The position numbers were made by a program, and so were the translations under genes. Shown here piece by piece: positions 40,551 through 51,311 of a stretch of DNA of 64,000 nt. The stretch's first letter is position 1; every line of letters begins with the position of its first letter. Under the pieces are notes generated by a model. It had not been told where the DNA came from, did not search any database, and saw nothing but the letters and a program-made list of their open reading frames with translations. Origin of the DNA: Pseudomonas psychrophila HA-4 (GTDB lineage Bacteria; Pseudomonadota; Gammaproteobacteria; Pseudomonadales; Pseudomonadaceae); NCBI RefSeq assembly GCF_000282975.1, contig NZ_ALJC01000051.1, positions 1 through 64,000 on the forward strand, in the 5' to 3' direction.

Positions 40551-41996
40551 ATGCAATGGGAAGTTGTGATCGGGCTGGAAATTCACTCCCAGCTCGCCAC
40601 CCAATCGAAGATTTTCTCCGGCAGCGCCACCACATTCGGCGCTGAGCCGAACACCCAGGCCAGCCTAGTTGATCTCGGCATGCCAGGTGTGTTGCCGGTC
40701 CTGAACCAAGAAGCCGTGCGCATGGCCGTTATGTTCGGCCTGTCTGTTGATGCCGAAATCGGTCAGCACAACGTGTTCGCGCGCAAGAACTACTTCTACC
40801 CGGACCTGCCAAAGGGCTATCAGATCAGCCAAATGGAGTTGCCGATCGTTGGCAAAGGCCATTTGGACATCACCCTAGAAGACGGCACCGTCAAACGTGT
40901 CGGCATTACCCGTGCCCACCTGGAAGAAGATGCGGGCAAAAGCCTGCACGAAGACTTCAGCGGCTCCACCGGTATCGACTTGAACCGTGCGGGCACACCT
41001 CTGCTTGAAATCGTGTCCGAGCCTGACATGCGCAGCGCCAAAGAGGCTGTTGCCTACGTTAAAGCCATGCACGCGCTGGTGCGCTACCTAGGCATCTGCG
41101 ACGGCAACATGGCCGAAGGCTCGCTGCGTTGCGACTGCAACGTGTCGGTACGCCCGGTCGGCCAGGCCGAGTTCGGTACCCGCTGCGAGATCAAGAACGT
41201 CAACTCGTTCCGCTTCATCGAGAAGGCGATCAACAGCGAAGTACAGCGCCAGATCGAGCTGATCGAAGACGGCGGCAAGGTTATCCAGCAAACCCGCCTG
41301 TATGACCCGAGCAAAGACGAAACCCGCGCCATGCGCAGCAAAGAGGAAGCCAACGACTACCGTTACTTCCCGGACCCAGACCTGCTGCCAGTCGTCATCG
41401 AAGACTCGTTCATCGAAGACGTGCGCGCCACACTGCCGGAACTGCCACCGCAAAAACGCGAGCGCTTCCAATCGCAGTTCGGTTTGTCCGCCTACGACGC
41501 CAGCGTTTTGGCTTCGAGCCGCGAACAAGCCGACTACTTCGAGCAGGTTGTGAGCATCTGCGGTGACGCCAAACTGGCGGCCAACTGGGTCATGGTTGAA
41601 TTGGGCAGCCTGCTCAACAAACAAGGCCTGGACATCGACCAGTCGCCGGTCAGCGCCGAACTGCTGGGCGGCATGCTGCTGCGCATCAAGGACAACACCA
41701 TCTCCGGCAAAATCGCCAAGGTGGTGTTTGAGGCGATGGCCAATGGCGAAGGCACTGCCGATGAAGTCATCGACAAGCAAGGCCTCAAGCAAGTGACCGA
41801 CAGCGGGGCCATTGAAAAGGTGCTGGATGACGTGTTGGCGGCCAACGCCGAGCAGGTCGAACAATACCGCGCGGCGGATGAAGCCAAACGCGGCAAAATG
41901 TTTGGCTTCTTCGTGGGTCAGGCGATGAAAGCGTCCAAAGGCAAAGCCAACCCGCAACAAGTCAACGAACTGCTGAAAAGCAAGCTCGAAGGCTAA
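40551..41996 (+). CDS. gatB: Aspartyl/glutamyl-tRNA amidotransferase subunit B
   Basis: The kinase/transamidase subunit activates the misacylated tRNA and amidates it. The 481-residue product has the N-terminal [26 protein letters not shown] in the catalytic cradle and a C-terminal helical YqeY/tail domain. It completes the operon and is followed by a REP pair. Confidence 0.97.
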   Translation: MQWEVVIGLEIHSQLATQSKIFSGSATTFGAEPNTQASLVDLGMPGVLPVLNQEAVRMAVMFGLSVDAEIGQHNVFARKNYFYPDLPKGYQISQMELPIVGKGHLDITLEDGTVKRVGITRAHLEEDAGKSLHEDFSGSTGIDLNRAGTPLLEIVSEPDMRSAKEAVAYVKAMHALVRYLGICDGNMAEGSLRCDCNVSVRPVGQAEFGTRCEIKNVNSFRFIEKAINSEVQRQIELIEDGGKVIQQTRLYDPSKDETRAMRSKEEANDYRYFPDPDLLPVVIEDSFIEDVRATLPELPPQKRERFQSQFGLSAYDASVLASSREQADYFEQVVSICGDAKLAANWVMVELGSLLNKQGLDIDQSPVSAELLGGMLLRIKDNTISGKIAKVVFEAMANGEGTADEVIDKQGLKQVTDSGAIEKVLDDVLAANAEQVEQYRAADEAKRGKMFGFFVGQAMKASKGKANPQQVNELLKSKLEG

Positions 41997-42005
41997 ACAG
42001 CAGCC

Positions 42006-42092
42006 TGTGGGAGCGGGCTTGCTCGCGAAAGCATCGACGCGGTCATGCAGAAAAACCAAATCGCTGGTATCGCGAGCAAGCCCGCTCCCACG
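42006..42092. repeat. REP pair (long-loop REPIN type), gatB-rlpA gap
   Basis: GTGGGAGCGGGCTTGCTCGC from 42007 is inverted exactly, ending CCCGCTCCCAC at 42091, with a loop of about 45 bases. It is the same repeat family as 25203-25290 and lies between codirectional genes. Confidence 0.85.
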
Positions 42093-42130
42093 GGGTGTGA
42101 GGCTTGTTCAGCACACAAAGGACTCCCCCC

Positions 42131-42502
42131 ATGAAGCAGCTACTCGGCGCCTGCGCCCTGCTCAGCTTGCTCGCCGGCTGCGCCAGCCATGACATAGACC
42201 CACGCGGCTATGACGAAACCGGCGTTGCCTCTTATTACGGCGCTCGGCATCACGGCAAACGTACGGCCAGCGGCGAACCTTTCAATCAAAATGCTCTCAC
42301 CGCAGCCCATCGCGCCCTTCCATTCGGCACTCGCGTGCGGGTCACCAACCTCAGCAACGATAAATCGGTGGTGGTGCGCATCAATGATCGCGGCCCGCAT
42401 ACCCGCGGCCGTCTGATCGATCTTTCACGCCAGGCCGCCCAGCAGTTGGGTATGCTGAGCAACGGCACCGCCAACGTCCGGGTTCAGGGCTTGAGTGATT
42501 AA
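42131..42502 (+). CDS. Short RlpA-like lipoprotein
   Basis: The 123-residue product has a signal peptide with lipobox LAGC (Cys17), then a double-psi beta-barrel of the RlpA type with GVASYYGARHHGKRTASGE, the ALPFGTRVRVTN segment and IDLSRQAAQQLGM. RlpA enzymes are lytic transglycosylases acting on denuded glycan at the septum; the catalytic Asp of VRINDRGPH is present. It lacks the SPOR domain of full-length RlpA, so it would not target denuded glycan by that route. AAGGA precedes the chosen ATG. Confidence 0.88.
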   Translation: MKQLLGACALLSLLAGCASHDIDPRGYDETGVASYYGARHHGKRTASGEPFNQNALTAAHRALPFGTRVRVTNLSNDKSVVVRINDRGPHTRGRLIDLSRQAAQQLGMLSNGTANVRVQGLSD

Positions 42503-42529
42503 CCGACTGAGTGAGTCACCATTTTGGGC

Positions 42530-43594
42530 TTGAGCGCTTTATCACCGTGGAACCTGCTGCAATTATTCTGCGGCCTCGTGATGCTGATTGCCGGCGCCGA
42601 GTTGCTGGTGCTTTGCGCTGTACGCATGGCCGCCAACCTAAAAGTTCGTCCCTTGCTGGTCGGTTTGACCGTGGTCGCGCTCGGCAGCAGCGCACCGCAA
42701 ATGACCGTCAGCCTACAAGCCGCTTTCAATGACACCCCGGACATCGCCGTGGGCAGCGTGATCGGCAGCAACATCTTCAACATCTTGGTCACGCTCGGGC
42801 TCTCGGCCCTGATAATTCCGTTGCGCGTGTCTCGCCAACTGGTGCGCCTGGACATCCCGCTGATGATCATCGCCAGCGGGCTGGTGTACGGCCTGGCATT
42901 GACCACCCAATTCAATCGCCTCGCTGGCGCCATCCTGCTTGTCGGCCTGCTGTGCTACCTAGGCCTGCTACTGCGCCAATCGCGTCACAGCGGCCATCAC
43001 CCTGTCAGCCACGACCTGCCACGCACCTCATGGCTACACAACGTACTGTTGATGCTCATCGCCTTGGTGCTGCTGGGCGCCGCCGGGCATCTACTGCTGG
43101 GCGCCGCCGTCGAAGTGGCCACCGAACTGGGCCTGTCCGAGCGCATCATCGGCCTGACCATCATTGCCGTCAGCACGTCCCTGCCAGAACTGGCCACCTC
43201 ACTGATCGCGGCCTTTCGCGGCCAGCGCGAAATCGCCGTCGGCAACGTGATTGGCAGCAATGTCTTCAATTTGCTCGGCGTACTCGGCATTACGGCCTTA
43301 TTGGCTCCCGAACCGCTGTCCGTCTCGCCCAATGCCCTGGACTTCGACTTGCCGGTCATGCTCGGTGTTGCCGTGTTGTGTCTGCCTGTGTTCTACACCG
43401 GCTACCGCGTCACACGTGCCGAAGGCCTGCTGTTTCTTGGGCTGTACCTGGCCTATGCCCTGCACGTGGTGTCGTTCACCACCGGCATGCCGCTGGCAAA
43501 CAAGCTCGAACACTTGATGCTGTTTTACATCTTGCCGGCGCTGCTGGTGTTTCTGCTGTTCAGTACCCTGCGCGCGTGGCGTCGACAACACTGA
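42530..43594 (+). CDS. Calcium/sodium antiporter (CaCA family)
   Basis: This integral membrane exchanger of the YrbG/CaCA type has about ten helices and two alpha-repeats: GSSAPQMTVSLQAAF with VGSVIGSNIFN, and STSLPELATSLIAAF with VGNVIGSNVFN. No ATG is available at the N-terminus. I choose TTG at 42530 (MSALSPWNLL, 354 aa); TTG at 42524 is the alternative. The ribosome-binding site is weak. The ion specificity is inferred from family. Confidence 0.88.
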   Translation: MSALSPWNLLQLFCGLVMLIAGAELLVLCAVRMAANLKVRPLLVGLTVVALGSSAPQMTVSLQAAFNDTPDIAVGSVIGSNIFNILVTLGLSALIIPLRVSRQLVRLDIPLMIIASGLVYGLALTTQFNRLAGAILLVGLLCYLGLLLRQSRHSGHHPVSHDLPRTSWLHNVLLMLIALVLLGAAGHLLLGAAVEVATELGLSERIIGLTIIAVSTSLPELATSLIAAFRGQREIAVGNVIGSNVFNLLGVLGITALLAPEPLSVSPNALDFDLPVMLGVAVLCLPVFYTGYRVTRAEGLLFLGLYLAYALHVVSFTTGMPLANKLEHLMLFYILPALLVFLLFSTLRAWRRQH

Positions 43595-43605
43595 GGAGTT
43601 TTGCG

Positions 43606-43977
43606 ATGGACACTAAAAAAACCGGCATTGAAATGCGCCGTCAGGTCATGGGCGACGCATTTGTCGACCGCGCACTGGGCAATGCCACCGACTTCACCCA
43701 GCCGCTGCAAGACTTCGTCAACGAACACGCCTGGGGCGGCGTGTGGAACCGGGAGGGCCTGCCGCTAAAAACCCGCAGCTTGATCACCCTCGCTACGCTC
43801 ACCGCGCTCAAGTGCCCGCAAGAGTTAAAAGGCCACGTCCGCGGTGCCCTGAACAACGGCTGCACGGTCGAGGAAATCCGTGAAGCGCTGCTGCATTGCG
43901 CGGTCTATGCCGGAGTGCCAGCAGCGATTGATGCATTTCGAGCAGCGCAAGAAGTGATCGACACTTACCAGGCCTAG
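43606..43977 (+). CDS. Carboxymuconolactone decarboxylase-family protein
   Basis: The 123-residue product belongs to the CMD/AhpD-like family and is close in length to PcaC, with the typical LITLATLTALKCPQELKGHV and ALLHCAVYAGVPAA segments. There is no pca gene nearby, so 4-carboxymuconolactone need not be its substrate. GAGGAG precedes the ATG. It follows the antiporter by 11 bases and converges with the AEC transporter, overlapping it by four bases at the stops. Confidence 0.9.
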   Translation: MDTKKTGIEMRRQVMGDAFVDRALGNATDFTQPLQDFVNEHAWGGVWNREGLPLKTRSLITLATLTALKCPQELKGHVRGALNNGCTVEEIREALLHCAVYAGVPAAIDAFRAAQEVIDTYQA

Positions 43978-44915
43978 ATCCAACCGCCCCACTGCAACAC
44001 AAAGATCCCGATATTGGTCGTGATCGCTGCCATTAAGGTAGTGATCACGATGATCGAGGCTGCCAGTTCATGATTGCCGTTGGCCGCCCGCGCCATCACA
44101 TAGCTCGCAGCGGCGGTCGGGCTGGCGAAATAGAGAAACAGAGTGCCCAACTCCGGCCCGCGAAAGCCGCAAAGCCAAGCGCCCAATGTCGCGAGGAACG
44201 GCAGGCTGATCATTTTGACCAGGCTCGCGCTCAGCGCCAGATTGCCGCTTTTGCGCAAGCTGGCCAGAGACAGCGTGCCACCTATGCAAATCAGCGCCAG
44301 CGGCAAGGTCATTGACGCCAAGTACTCGCCCGAGGCCTGCAACCAACCAGGCAGGCCAATTTTGAACACCGCAAACGGGACCGCCGCCAACACGCTGATG
44401 ATCAGCGGGTTTTTGACCACGCTTTTGCAGATGCTCCACGGGTCGGATTTGATCACCGGGCTGTACACCGCCAGCACGATGGTCGACAGCGTGTTGAACA
44501 GTAAAATCACCAGCCCCGCGAGTACCGCGCCCAGTGAAATACCGTAGTCGCCGTACATGCTGGCAGCCAATGCCAGGCCCACGACTCCGTTATTGCCGCG
44601 AAAAGCGCCTTGGGTGTAAATGCCACGGTCTTCGCGCGGGCAGCGCCAGATCGCCCAGCCCCACGCCAGCGCAAAGCTGAGCAGCGTCGCTGCCGTGAAA
44701 TAGCCCAGCACCTTGGGCTGCATGGCGGTCCTGAGGTCGGCGTGCACAATGCCCAGAAACAACAACGCCGGCATGGTGACGTTGAACACCAGTGCCGACG
44801 CTGTGTGGATAAAATTGTCGTTGATCCACCCCACGCGCTTAAGCACGATGCCCATGAACAACATGGCAAACACGGGAGCGGTAACCGAGAGTGTCTGAAA
44901 GAAGATAGCCAGCAT
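43974..44915 (-). CDS. AEC-family transporter (auxin efflux carrier type)
   Basis: The 313-residue integral membrane protein has about ten hydrophobic helices and the AEC/Mdc permease pattern (MLAIFFQTLSVTAPVFAMLF at the start, PTAAASYVMARAANGNHELA near the end). Substrates of this family are small organic acids or amino acids and cannot be assigned here. I start at MLAIFFQTL because the 23 residues upstream are polar and unlike a transporter N-terminus. Confidence 0.88.
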   Translation of the reverse strand: MLAIFFQTLSVTAPVFAMLFMGIVLKRVGWINDNFIHTASALVFNVTMPALLFLGIVHADLRTAMQPKVLGYFTAATLLSFALAWGWAIWRCPREDRGIYTQGAFRGNNGVVGLALAASMYGDYGISLGAVLAGLVILLFNTLSTIVLAVYSPVIKSDPWSICKSVVKNPLIISVLAAVPFAVFKIGLPGWLQASGEYLASMTLPLALICIGGTLSLASLRKSGNLALSASLVKMISLPFLATLGAWLCGFRGPELGTLFLYFASPTAAASYVMARAANGNHELAASIIVITTLMAAITTNIGIFVLQWGGWI

Positions 44916-45004
44916 GTCAGCACGCTCGTGTGAGGTCGTTAAGTGGCTAGTCCATGCGCTTGAAGGTTTGAAGCTTCCCCGCAAGAAAGCTTCAACAGCC
45001 TTGC

Positions 45005-45562
45005 TTACATACCTTTAACGGCATAAATGCCAGCAGCATTACGCCAGTAACCTTTGTAATCCATGCCGTAGCCGAAAATATAACGGTCAATGCACGGCAG
45101 GCCAGCGTAATCGGCTTTCAAATCCGGGCTTGCCTTGCGGTCGTGGTCTTTGTCGATCAGCACCGCAGTGTGCACCTGCCGGGCGCCCGCGTGCTTACAG
45201 AAATCAACGATCGCGCTCAGCGTGTGACCTTCATCCAGGATGTCATCGATGATCAACACGTGACGGTCCATAAAGGACACTTCTGGCTTAGCTTTCCAGA
45301 ACAGGTCGCCGCCGCTGGTTTGATTGCGGTAGCGGGTCGCGTGCAGGTAAGACGACTCAAGCGGGAATTTGAGGTGAGTGAGCAGCTTGCCAGCAAAAAT
45401 CAGGCCGCCGTTCATCACACAAAATACCACTGGATTGGTCTCGGCCATTTCGGCCGTGATCTGCGCGCCAATGCGGGCAATGGCTACCTCAACTTCAGCT
45501 TCGGTGTACAGGCAGTCAGCCTCTCGCATGACTTGACGGATATGCTCGAGATCAGCAGACAT
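45005..45562 (-). CDS. hpt: Hypoxanthine-guanine phosphoribosyltransferase
   Basis: This purine salvage enzyme makes IMP/GMP from the base and PRPP. The 185-residue product has the PRPP loop VLIIDDILDEGHTL. I start at MSADLEHIRQ, with GGAGAG before it, rather than 13 residues earlier. It is divergent from upp, linking purine and pyrimidine salvage in one locus. Confidence 0.95.
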   Translation of the reverse strand: MSADLEHIRQVMREADCLYTEAEVEVAIARIGAQITAEMAETNPVVFCVMNGGLIFAGKLLTHLKFPLESSYLHATRYRNQTSGGDLFWKAKPEVSFMDRHVLIIDDILDEGHTLSAIVDFCKHAGARQVHTAVLIDKDHDRKASPDLKADYAGLPCIDRYIFGYGMDYKGYWRNAAGIYAVKGM

Positions 45563-45726
45563 GACGCTCTCCAGGGGGGGTTGCACAAGAAAAGCGGGCA
45601 AAGGTACGCATCCGCATGGCTCAGATCAAGCATTTATGGACTAACGTGCACTATTGTCTGTAGGACATCACCCCGGATTAGATTAATCTAGGCCGCTTTT
45701 TTTGCCTGCCCCCCGGAGCTTTTTAC

Positions 45727-46365
45727 ATGCCTATTCGCGAGATCCGTCATCCACTGATCCGTCACAAACTCGGCCTAATGCGTCGCGCAGACATTAGCAC
45801 GAAGAACTTCCGAGAGCTTGCTCAGGAAGTCGGTGCGCTGCTGACCTATGAAGCCACCAAAGACCTGCCACTCGAAACTTACGACATTGAGGGCTGGTGC
45901 GGCACTGTTCAGGTCGAAAAGATCGCCGGTAAAAAAATCACTGTCGTGCCGATCCTGCGCGCCGGTATTGGCATGCTTGAAGGCGTGCTCAGCCTAATCC
46001 CGGGCGCCAAAGTCAGTGCCGTCGGTATTGCCCGCAATGAAGAAACCTTGCAGGCCCATACCTACCTTGAAAAGTTGGTTCCAGAAATCAACGAACGTCT
46101 GGCGATGATTATCGACCCGATGCTGGCCACCGGCTCCTCAATGGTTGCGACCATTGACCTGCTGAAAAAAGCCGGCTGCAAAGACATTCGCGCCATGGTG
46201 CTGGTTGCAGCGCCTGAAGGTATCGCCGCGGTTGAGGCGGCTCACCCTGACGTGACCATCTACACCGCCTCGATTGATGAACGCCTGAACGAACACGGCT
46301 ACATCATTCCGGGCCTGGGCGACGCTGGCGACAAGATCTTCGGCACCAAGCAAAAGGACGTATAA
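45727..46365 (+). CDS. upp: Uracil phosphoribosyltransferase
   Basis: The enzyme makes UMP from uracil and PRPP. The 212-residue product has the PRPP-binding [13 protein letters not shown] and the uracil-binding end [17 protein letters not shown]. It ends one base before uraA, so uptake and salvage of uracil are coupled. Confidence 0.97.
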   Translation: MPIREIRHPLIRHKLGLMRRADISTKNFRELAQEVGALLTYEATKDLPLETYDIEGWCGTVQVEKIAGKKITVVPILRAGIGMLEGVLSLIPGAKVSAVGIARNEETLQAHTYLEKLVPEINERLAMIIDPMLATGSSMVATIDLLKKAGCKDIRAMVLVAAPEGIAAVEAAHPDVTIYTASIDERLNEHGYIIPGLGDAGDKIFGTKQKDV

Positions 46366-46366
46366 C

Positions 46367-47641
46367 ATGCAGGACGAGTTCAACGACCCGCTCTGGCGCC
46401 AGATCATCTCTGGCGCGCAGATGCTCTTCGTGGCCTTCGGCGCGTTGGTATTGATGCCTTTGATTACCGGCCTCGATCCCAACGTTGCACTGTTCACGGC
46501 GGGTCTCGGGACTCTGCTGTTCCAGATCGTGACCCGGCGCCAGGTGCCGGTCTTTCTGGCTTCGAGTTTCGCTTTCATTACCCCGATCATTCTCGCCAAA
46601 GGTCAATTCGGCCTGGCCGCGACCATGGGCGGCGTAATGGCGGCCGGTTTCGTGTACACCTTTCTGGGTTTCGCGGTAAAGCTTAAAGGCACCGGTTTTA
46701 TTGATCGTCTGTTGCCACCTGTGGTGATTGGCCCGGTGATTATTTCCATCGGTTTGGCGATGGCTCCCATTGCCGCGCACATGGCCATGGGCCGCGCTGA
46801 AGATGGCACCGAGCTGATCCACTATCAGACCGCCATGATGATCTCGATGCCAGCTTTGCTGACCACCTTGATCGTGGCCGTGTTTGGCAAAGGCATCTTC
46901 CGCCTAGTGCCGATCATTGCAGGCGTACTGGTCGGTTTTTCGATGGCGTTTTATTTCGGTGTGGTCGACACGGCCAAAATCGCCGCAGCACCGTGGTTTG
47001 CATTGCCGCACTTCACAGCCCCCGAGTTCAACTGGCAGGCGATTCTGTTTATCGTCCCCGTGGCCCTGGCCCCGGCCATTGAACACATTGGCGGCGTGAT
47101 TGCCGTGGGCAGCGTGACCGGTCGCGACTACCTGAAAAAGCCTGGCTTGCACCGCACCCTGTTCGGTGACGGCATTGCGACCACGGCGGCTGGTTTGCTG
47201 GGCGGCCCACCCAACACCACCTACGCCGAAGTGACGGGCGCAGTCATGCTGACCAAGAACTACAATCCGAAAATCATGACCTGGGCGGCGATCTTCGCCA
47301 TCAGCCTGGCATTTATCGGCAAGTTCGGCGCATTGCTACAAAGCATTCCAGTGCCGGTGATGGGCGGGATCTTGTGCCTGTTGTTCGGTTCAATTGCTGC
47401 GGTCGGGATGAACACCCTGATCCGCCATCAGGTCGACCTGAGCGAAGCGCGCAACCTGGTGATTGTCTCGGTAACGCTGGTCTTCGGGATTGGCGGCGTG
47501 CTGATCGGCACAGGGATGGGCCCAGAAGACTTCGGCCTCAAAGGCATCGCGTTATGCGCCATCGTAGCGATTGCGCTCAACCTGATACTGCCGGGCAATG
47601 ACAGTTGGAAAAAGAACAAAGGTGACACGCCGATTCTCTAA
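46367..47641 (+). CDS. uraA: Uracil permease
   Basis: This proton-uracil symporter of the NCS2/NAT family has 424 aa and about fourteen membrane segments. The family motif region EHIGGVIAVGSVTGRDY and GGPPNTTYAEVTGAVMLT are clear. It is translationally close to upp and is followed by a REP-type palindrome. Confidence 0.96.
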   Translation: MQDEFNDPLWRQIISGAQMLFVAFGALVLMPLITGLDPNVALFTAGLGTLLFQIVTRRQVPVFLASSFAFITPIILAKGQFGLAATMGGVMAAGFVYTFLGFAVKLKGTGFIDRLLPPVVIGPVIISIGLAMAPIAAHMAMGRAEDGTELIHYQTAMMISMPALLTTLIVAVFGKGIFRLVPIIAGVLVGFSMAFYFGVVDTAKIAAAPWFALPHFTAPEFNWQAILFIVPVALAPAIEHIGGVIAVGSVTGRDYLKKPGLHRTLFGDGIATTAAGLLGGPPNTTYAEVTGAVMLTKNYNPKIMTWAAIFAISLAFIGKFGALLQSIPVPVMGGILCLLFGSIAAVGMNTLIRHQVDLSEARNLVIVSVTLVFGIGGVLIGTGMGPEDFGLKGIALCAIVAIALNLILPGNDSWKKNKGDTPIL

Positions 47642-47659
47642 ATCGGCCGCACATTGCGC

Positions 47660-47723
47660 GTAGGAGCTGCCGCAGGCTGCGATCTTTTGATCTTGAAAGA
47701 TCGCAGCCTGCGGCAGCTCCTAC
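47660..47723. repeat. REP-type perfect palindrome, uraA-hemH gap
   Basis: Inverted 28-base arms (47660-47687 and 47696-47723) flank an 8-base loop. The arm is the same GTAGGAGCTGCCGCAGGC family as at 5705-5770. It lies between convergent uraA and hemH. Confidence 0.85.
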
Positions 47724-47733
47724 GGGGTAATGG

Positions 47734-48759
47734 TTACAGCGCCAACGGCGCTCTTTCACACAAGGTGTTCAACGCCGCCGCCCACTCTGGGTTGTCATTG
47801 AGGCACGGCACCAGCACTAACTCCTCGCCCCCCGCCTCAATAAATTGCTCGCGTCCGCGATCGCCAATCTCTTCCAGCGTCTCGATGCAATCGGCCACAA
47901 ACGCCGGGCACATCACCAGCAATTTCTTCACGCCCTCTTTGGCCAGCGCATCCAGACGCGCTTCGGTGTAGGGTTCGATCCATTTGGCCCGGCCCAATCG
48001 AGATTGAAACGCCACCGACCACTTGCCCTCAGGCAAGCCCATGCGCTCGGCAAACGCCTCGGCGGTACGTAAACATTGCGCCCGATAGCATGTCGCCAAT
48101 ACCTCGGGCGATGCGTTCTGGCAGCAATCTGCATTTTTGAAACAGTGATTTCCGGTCGGATCCAGCTTGTGTAAGTGCCGCTCCGGCAAGCCGTGAAAGC
48201 TCAGCAACAGGTGGTCGTAATCCTGTTCCAGGTGCGGTTTGGCGCTCGCGACCAACGCCTGAAGGTATTCCGGCTGATCGTAAAATGGCTGCACAATCGA
48301 GAACTGCATCGACAGTTTTTTAGCCTTGACCACCCGCTTGGCTTCTTCGATCACCGTGGTCACGGTGCTGTCGGCAAATTGTGGGTACAACGGCGCCAGC
48401 GTGACCTTGCTAATGCCTTGCGACGCTAGACGCGTGAGCACCGTCTCAATCGACGGCTCGCCATAGCGCATCGCCAACTCAACGGGGCCTTTTGTCCACT
48501 CTTGGGTCATGGCCTGGTGCAAGCGGCGGCTCAACACCACCAACGGCGAGCCTTCGTCCCACCAGATGGAGGCATAAGCATGCGCCGACTGTTCGGGCCG
48601 CTTGATCAGAATCAACGACACCAACAATCGACGAACCGGCCACGGCAGGTCAATAACGTACGGGTCCATTAAAAACTGGTTCAAGTAGCTGCGAACATCC
48701 GCTACCGAAGTAGACGCGGGCGAGCCCAGGTTAACCAGCAACAACGCGTGGTCAGTCAT
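47734..48759 (-). CDS. hemH: Ferrochelatase
   Basis: Ferrochelatase inserts Fe(II) into protoporphyrin IX to make protoheme at the inner face of the membrane. The 341-residue product has the active-site histidine segment [11 protein letters not shown] and the late acidic Glu-rich metal path SDRGREQF-like region [14 protein letters not shown] cluster of cysteines ([12 protein letters not shown]) lies after the active-site segment. It is downstream of a TIGR01777 gene with a 13-base gap. Confidence 0.95.
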   Translation of the reverse strand: MTDHALLLVNLGSPASTSVADVRSYLNQFLMDPYVIDLPWPVRRLLVSLILIKRPEQSAHAYASIWWDEGSPLVVLSRRLHQAMTQEWTKGPVELAMRYGEPSIETVLTRLASQGISKVTLAPLYPQFADSTVTTVIEEAKRVVKAKKLSMQFSIVQPFYDQPEYLQALVASAKPHLEQDYDHLLLSFHGLPERHLHKLDPTGNHCFKNADCCQNASPEVLATCYRAQCLRTAEAFAERMGLPEGKWSVAFQSRLGRAKWIEPYTEARLDALAKEGVKKLLVMCPAFVADCIETLEEIGDRGREQFIEAGGEELVLVPCLNDNPEWAAALNTLCERAPLAL

Positions 48760-48772
48760 GCAACATCCTATT

Positions 48773-49675
48773 TCAGAGGCGGGCGGAGAGATCGTCTAGC
48801 GCCGCACGCAAATCGGTGAACTGAAAAGTAAAACCGGCCGCCAGTAATCGGGCAGGTACTGCCCGCTGGCCACCCAACAATAACTCTGACATCTCACCCA
48901 ACCCCAAGCGCAAGGCAAAAGCCGGGGCAGGCATAAAAGCGGGACGATGTAGAACGCGACCCAAGATTTTAGCGAACTCAGCGTTGCGAACCGGGTGCGG
49001 CGCGCAGGCATTATAAGGACCCAATGCCGTATTCTCATGCACAAGAAAATCAATCAGGGCAATTTGATCTTTGATATGAATCCAAGGCATCCACTGCCGG
49101 CCATTGCCCACAGGGCCTCCGAGCCCCAACTTGAAAGGCAACAACAAGCGCGACAAAAAGCCGCCTTCTGCCGCCAGCACCAACCCCGTACGCACCAGCA
49201 CCACACGGATACCCATGGCCTGAGCACGTTGGGCAGTTTCCTCCCAGGCAATGCACAAGTGGCTGGCAAAATCTTCGCTAACGGGCGGCGACTCTTCGCT
49301 CAATTCACGTTCGCCGCCGTCGCCATACCAGCCCACTGCCGAGCCCGAAATCAGAACTGAAGGCTTCTGTTCGAGGCTTTCGAGCCATACCAACAGGGTT
49401 TCCGTCAGCGTGACTCGGCTGCTCCACAACAACGCCTTACGCTTGCGCGTCCACCGGCCACCGGCAATCGGTTCACCTGCAAGGTTAATCACCACATCCA
49501 CCGGTTCGTGACTCAGTTCCACAAGGTGCGCGATACCTCTTACATCAGCACCACACAGCGTCTTCACACGTTCAGGATGACGGCTCCATACGCTCAAGCG
49601 GTGACCTTGCGCCAGCCAGTGACGACATAGTTGGCGGCCTATCAAGCCTGTACCGCCGGTCAGCAATATGTGCAT
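48773..49675 (-). CDS. TIGR01777-family NAD-dependent epimerase-like protein
   Basis: The 300-residue extended-SDR protein, YfcH/TIGR01777 type, has the Rossmann motif [10 protein letters not shown] at the N-terminus and the C-terminal DUF1731 domain with [19 protein letters not shown]. Its activity is unknown. It directly precedes hemH on the same strand, an arrangement that I recall in P. aeruginosa too. It is divergent from the flavoprotein at 49868. Confidence 0.92.
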   Translation of the reverse strand: MHILLTGGTGLIGRQLCRHWLAQGHRLSVWSRHPERVKTLCGADVRGIAHLVELSHEPVDVVINLAGEPIAGGRWTRKRKALLWSSRVTLTETLLVWLESLEQKPSVLISGSAVGWYGDGGERELSEESPPVSEDFASHLCIAWEETAQRAQAMGIRVVLVRTGLVLAAEGGFLSRLLLPFKLGLGGPVGNGRQWMPWIHIKDQIALIDFLVHENTALGPYNACAPHPVRNAEFAKILGRVLHRPAFMPAPAFALRLGLGEMSELLLGGQRAVPARLLAAGFTFQFTDLRAALDDLSARL

Positions 49676-49796
49676 GTGTTGAACCTCGCGAGGAGTTTTA
49701 TCCAGAGCACTGGTCTATTTTTAAAAGAAGCTCTATTAACGGGCTAATGGCCTTATAAAGAATAGGTCAGTCTGACTCGGCAGGGGCACTAAAACC

Positions 49797-51066
<1,270 letters not shown>

Positions 51067-51213
51067 ATCAAGGCGCCAACCTGATGGTCTTAGAGCGACC
51101 TCTTTTCTCTTTACACCACAAATCCCCTTAGCCGCGAGCTTACCTCGCGATCATTTGATCTTTAGAAGATCGCAACCTACGAGATCGTTTGCTCCCCTCC
51201 CCCGCCAAAAATA

Positions 51214-51290
51214 CTTGTACAAGAAATTTGACTTGTACATGCCTAGGCCTATGATGAACCCAAGTTGTACATCGATCTCCAGATGTACAA
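51214..51290 (+). promoter_or_regulatory. Operator array: two pairs of TGTACA sites over a promoter
   Basis: TGTACA occurs at 51216, 51234, 51266 and 51284. Spacing is 18, 32 and 18, i.e. two pairs with an 18-base repeat, offset by 50 bases. Contexts share A(C/G)(T/A)TGTACA. A candidate promoter (TTGACT 51228-51233, TATGAT 51250-51255, 16-base spacer) is overlapped by the first pair; the second pair would lie in the leader, ending 22 bases before the first gene. The likely binder is the MerR/LitR-like protein encoded second in the operon. Confidence 0.72.
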
Positions 51291-51311
51291 GTTTTTCCTT
51301 GAGGTTGTCAC

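Noticed and set aside
42952..43605. Apparent 218-codon N-terminal extension of the CMD-family gene
   Set aside because: This part is an out-of-frame reading of the antiporter gene; GAGGAG before the ATG at 43606 marks the true start.
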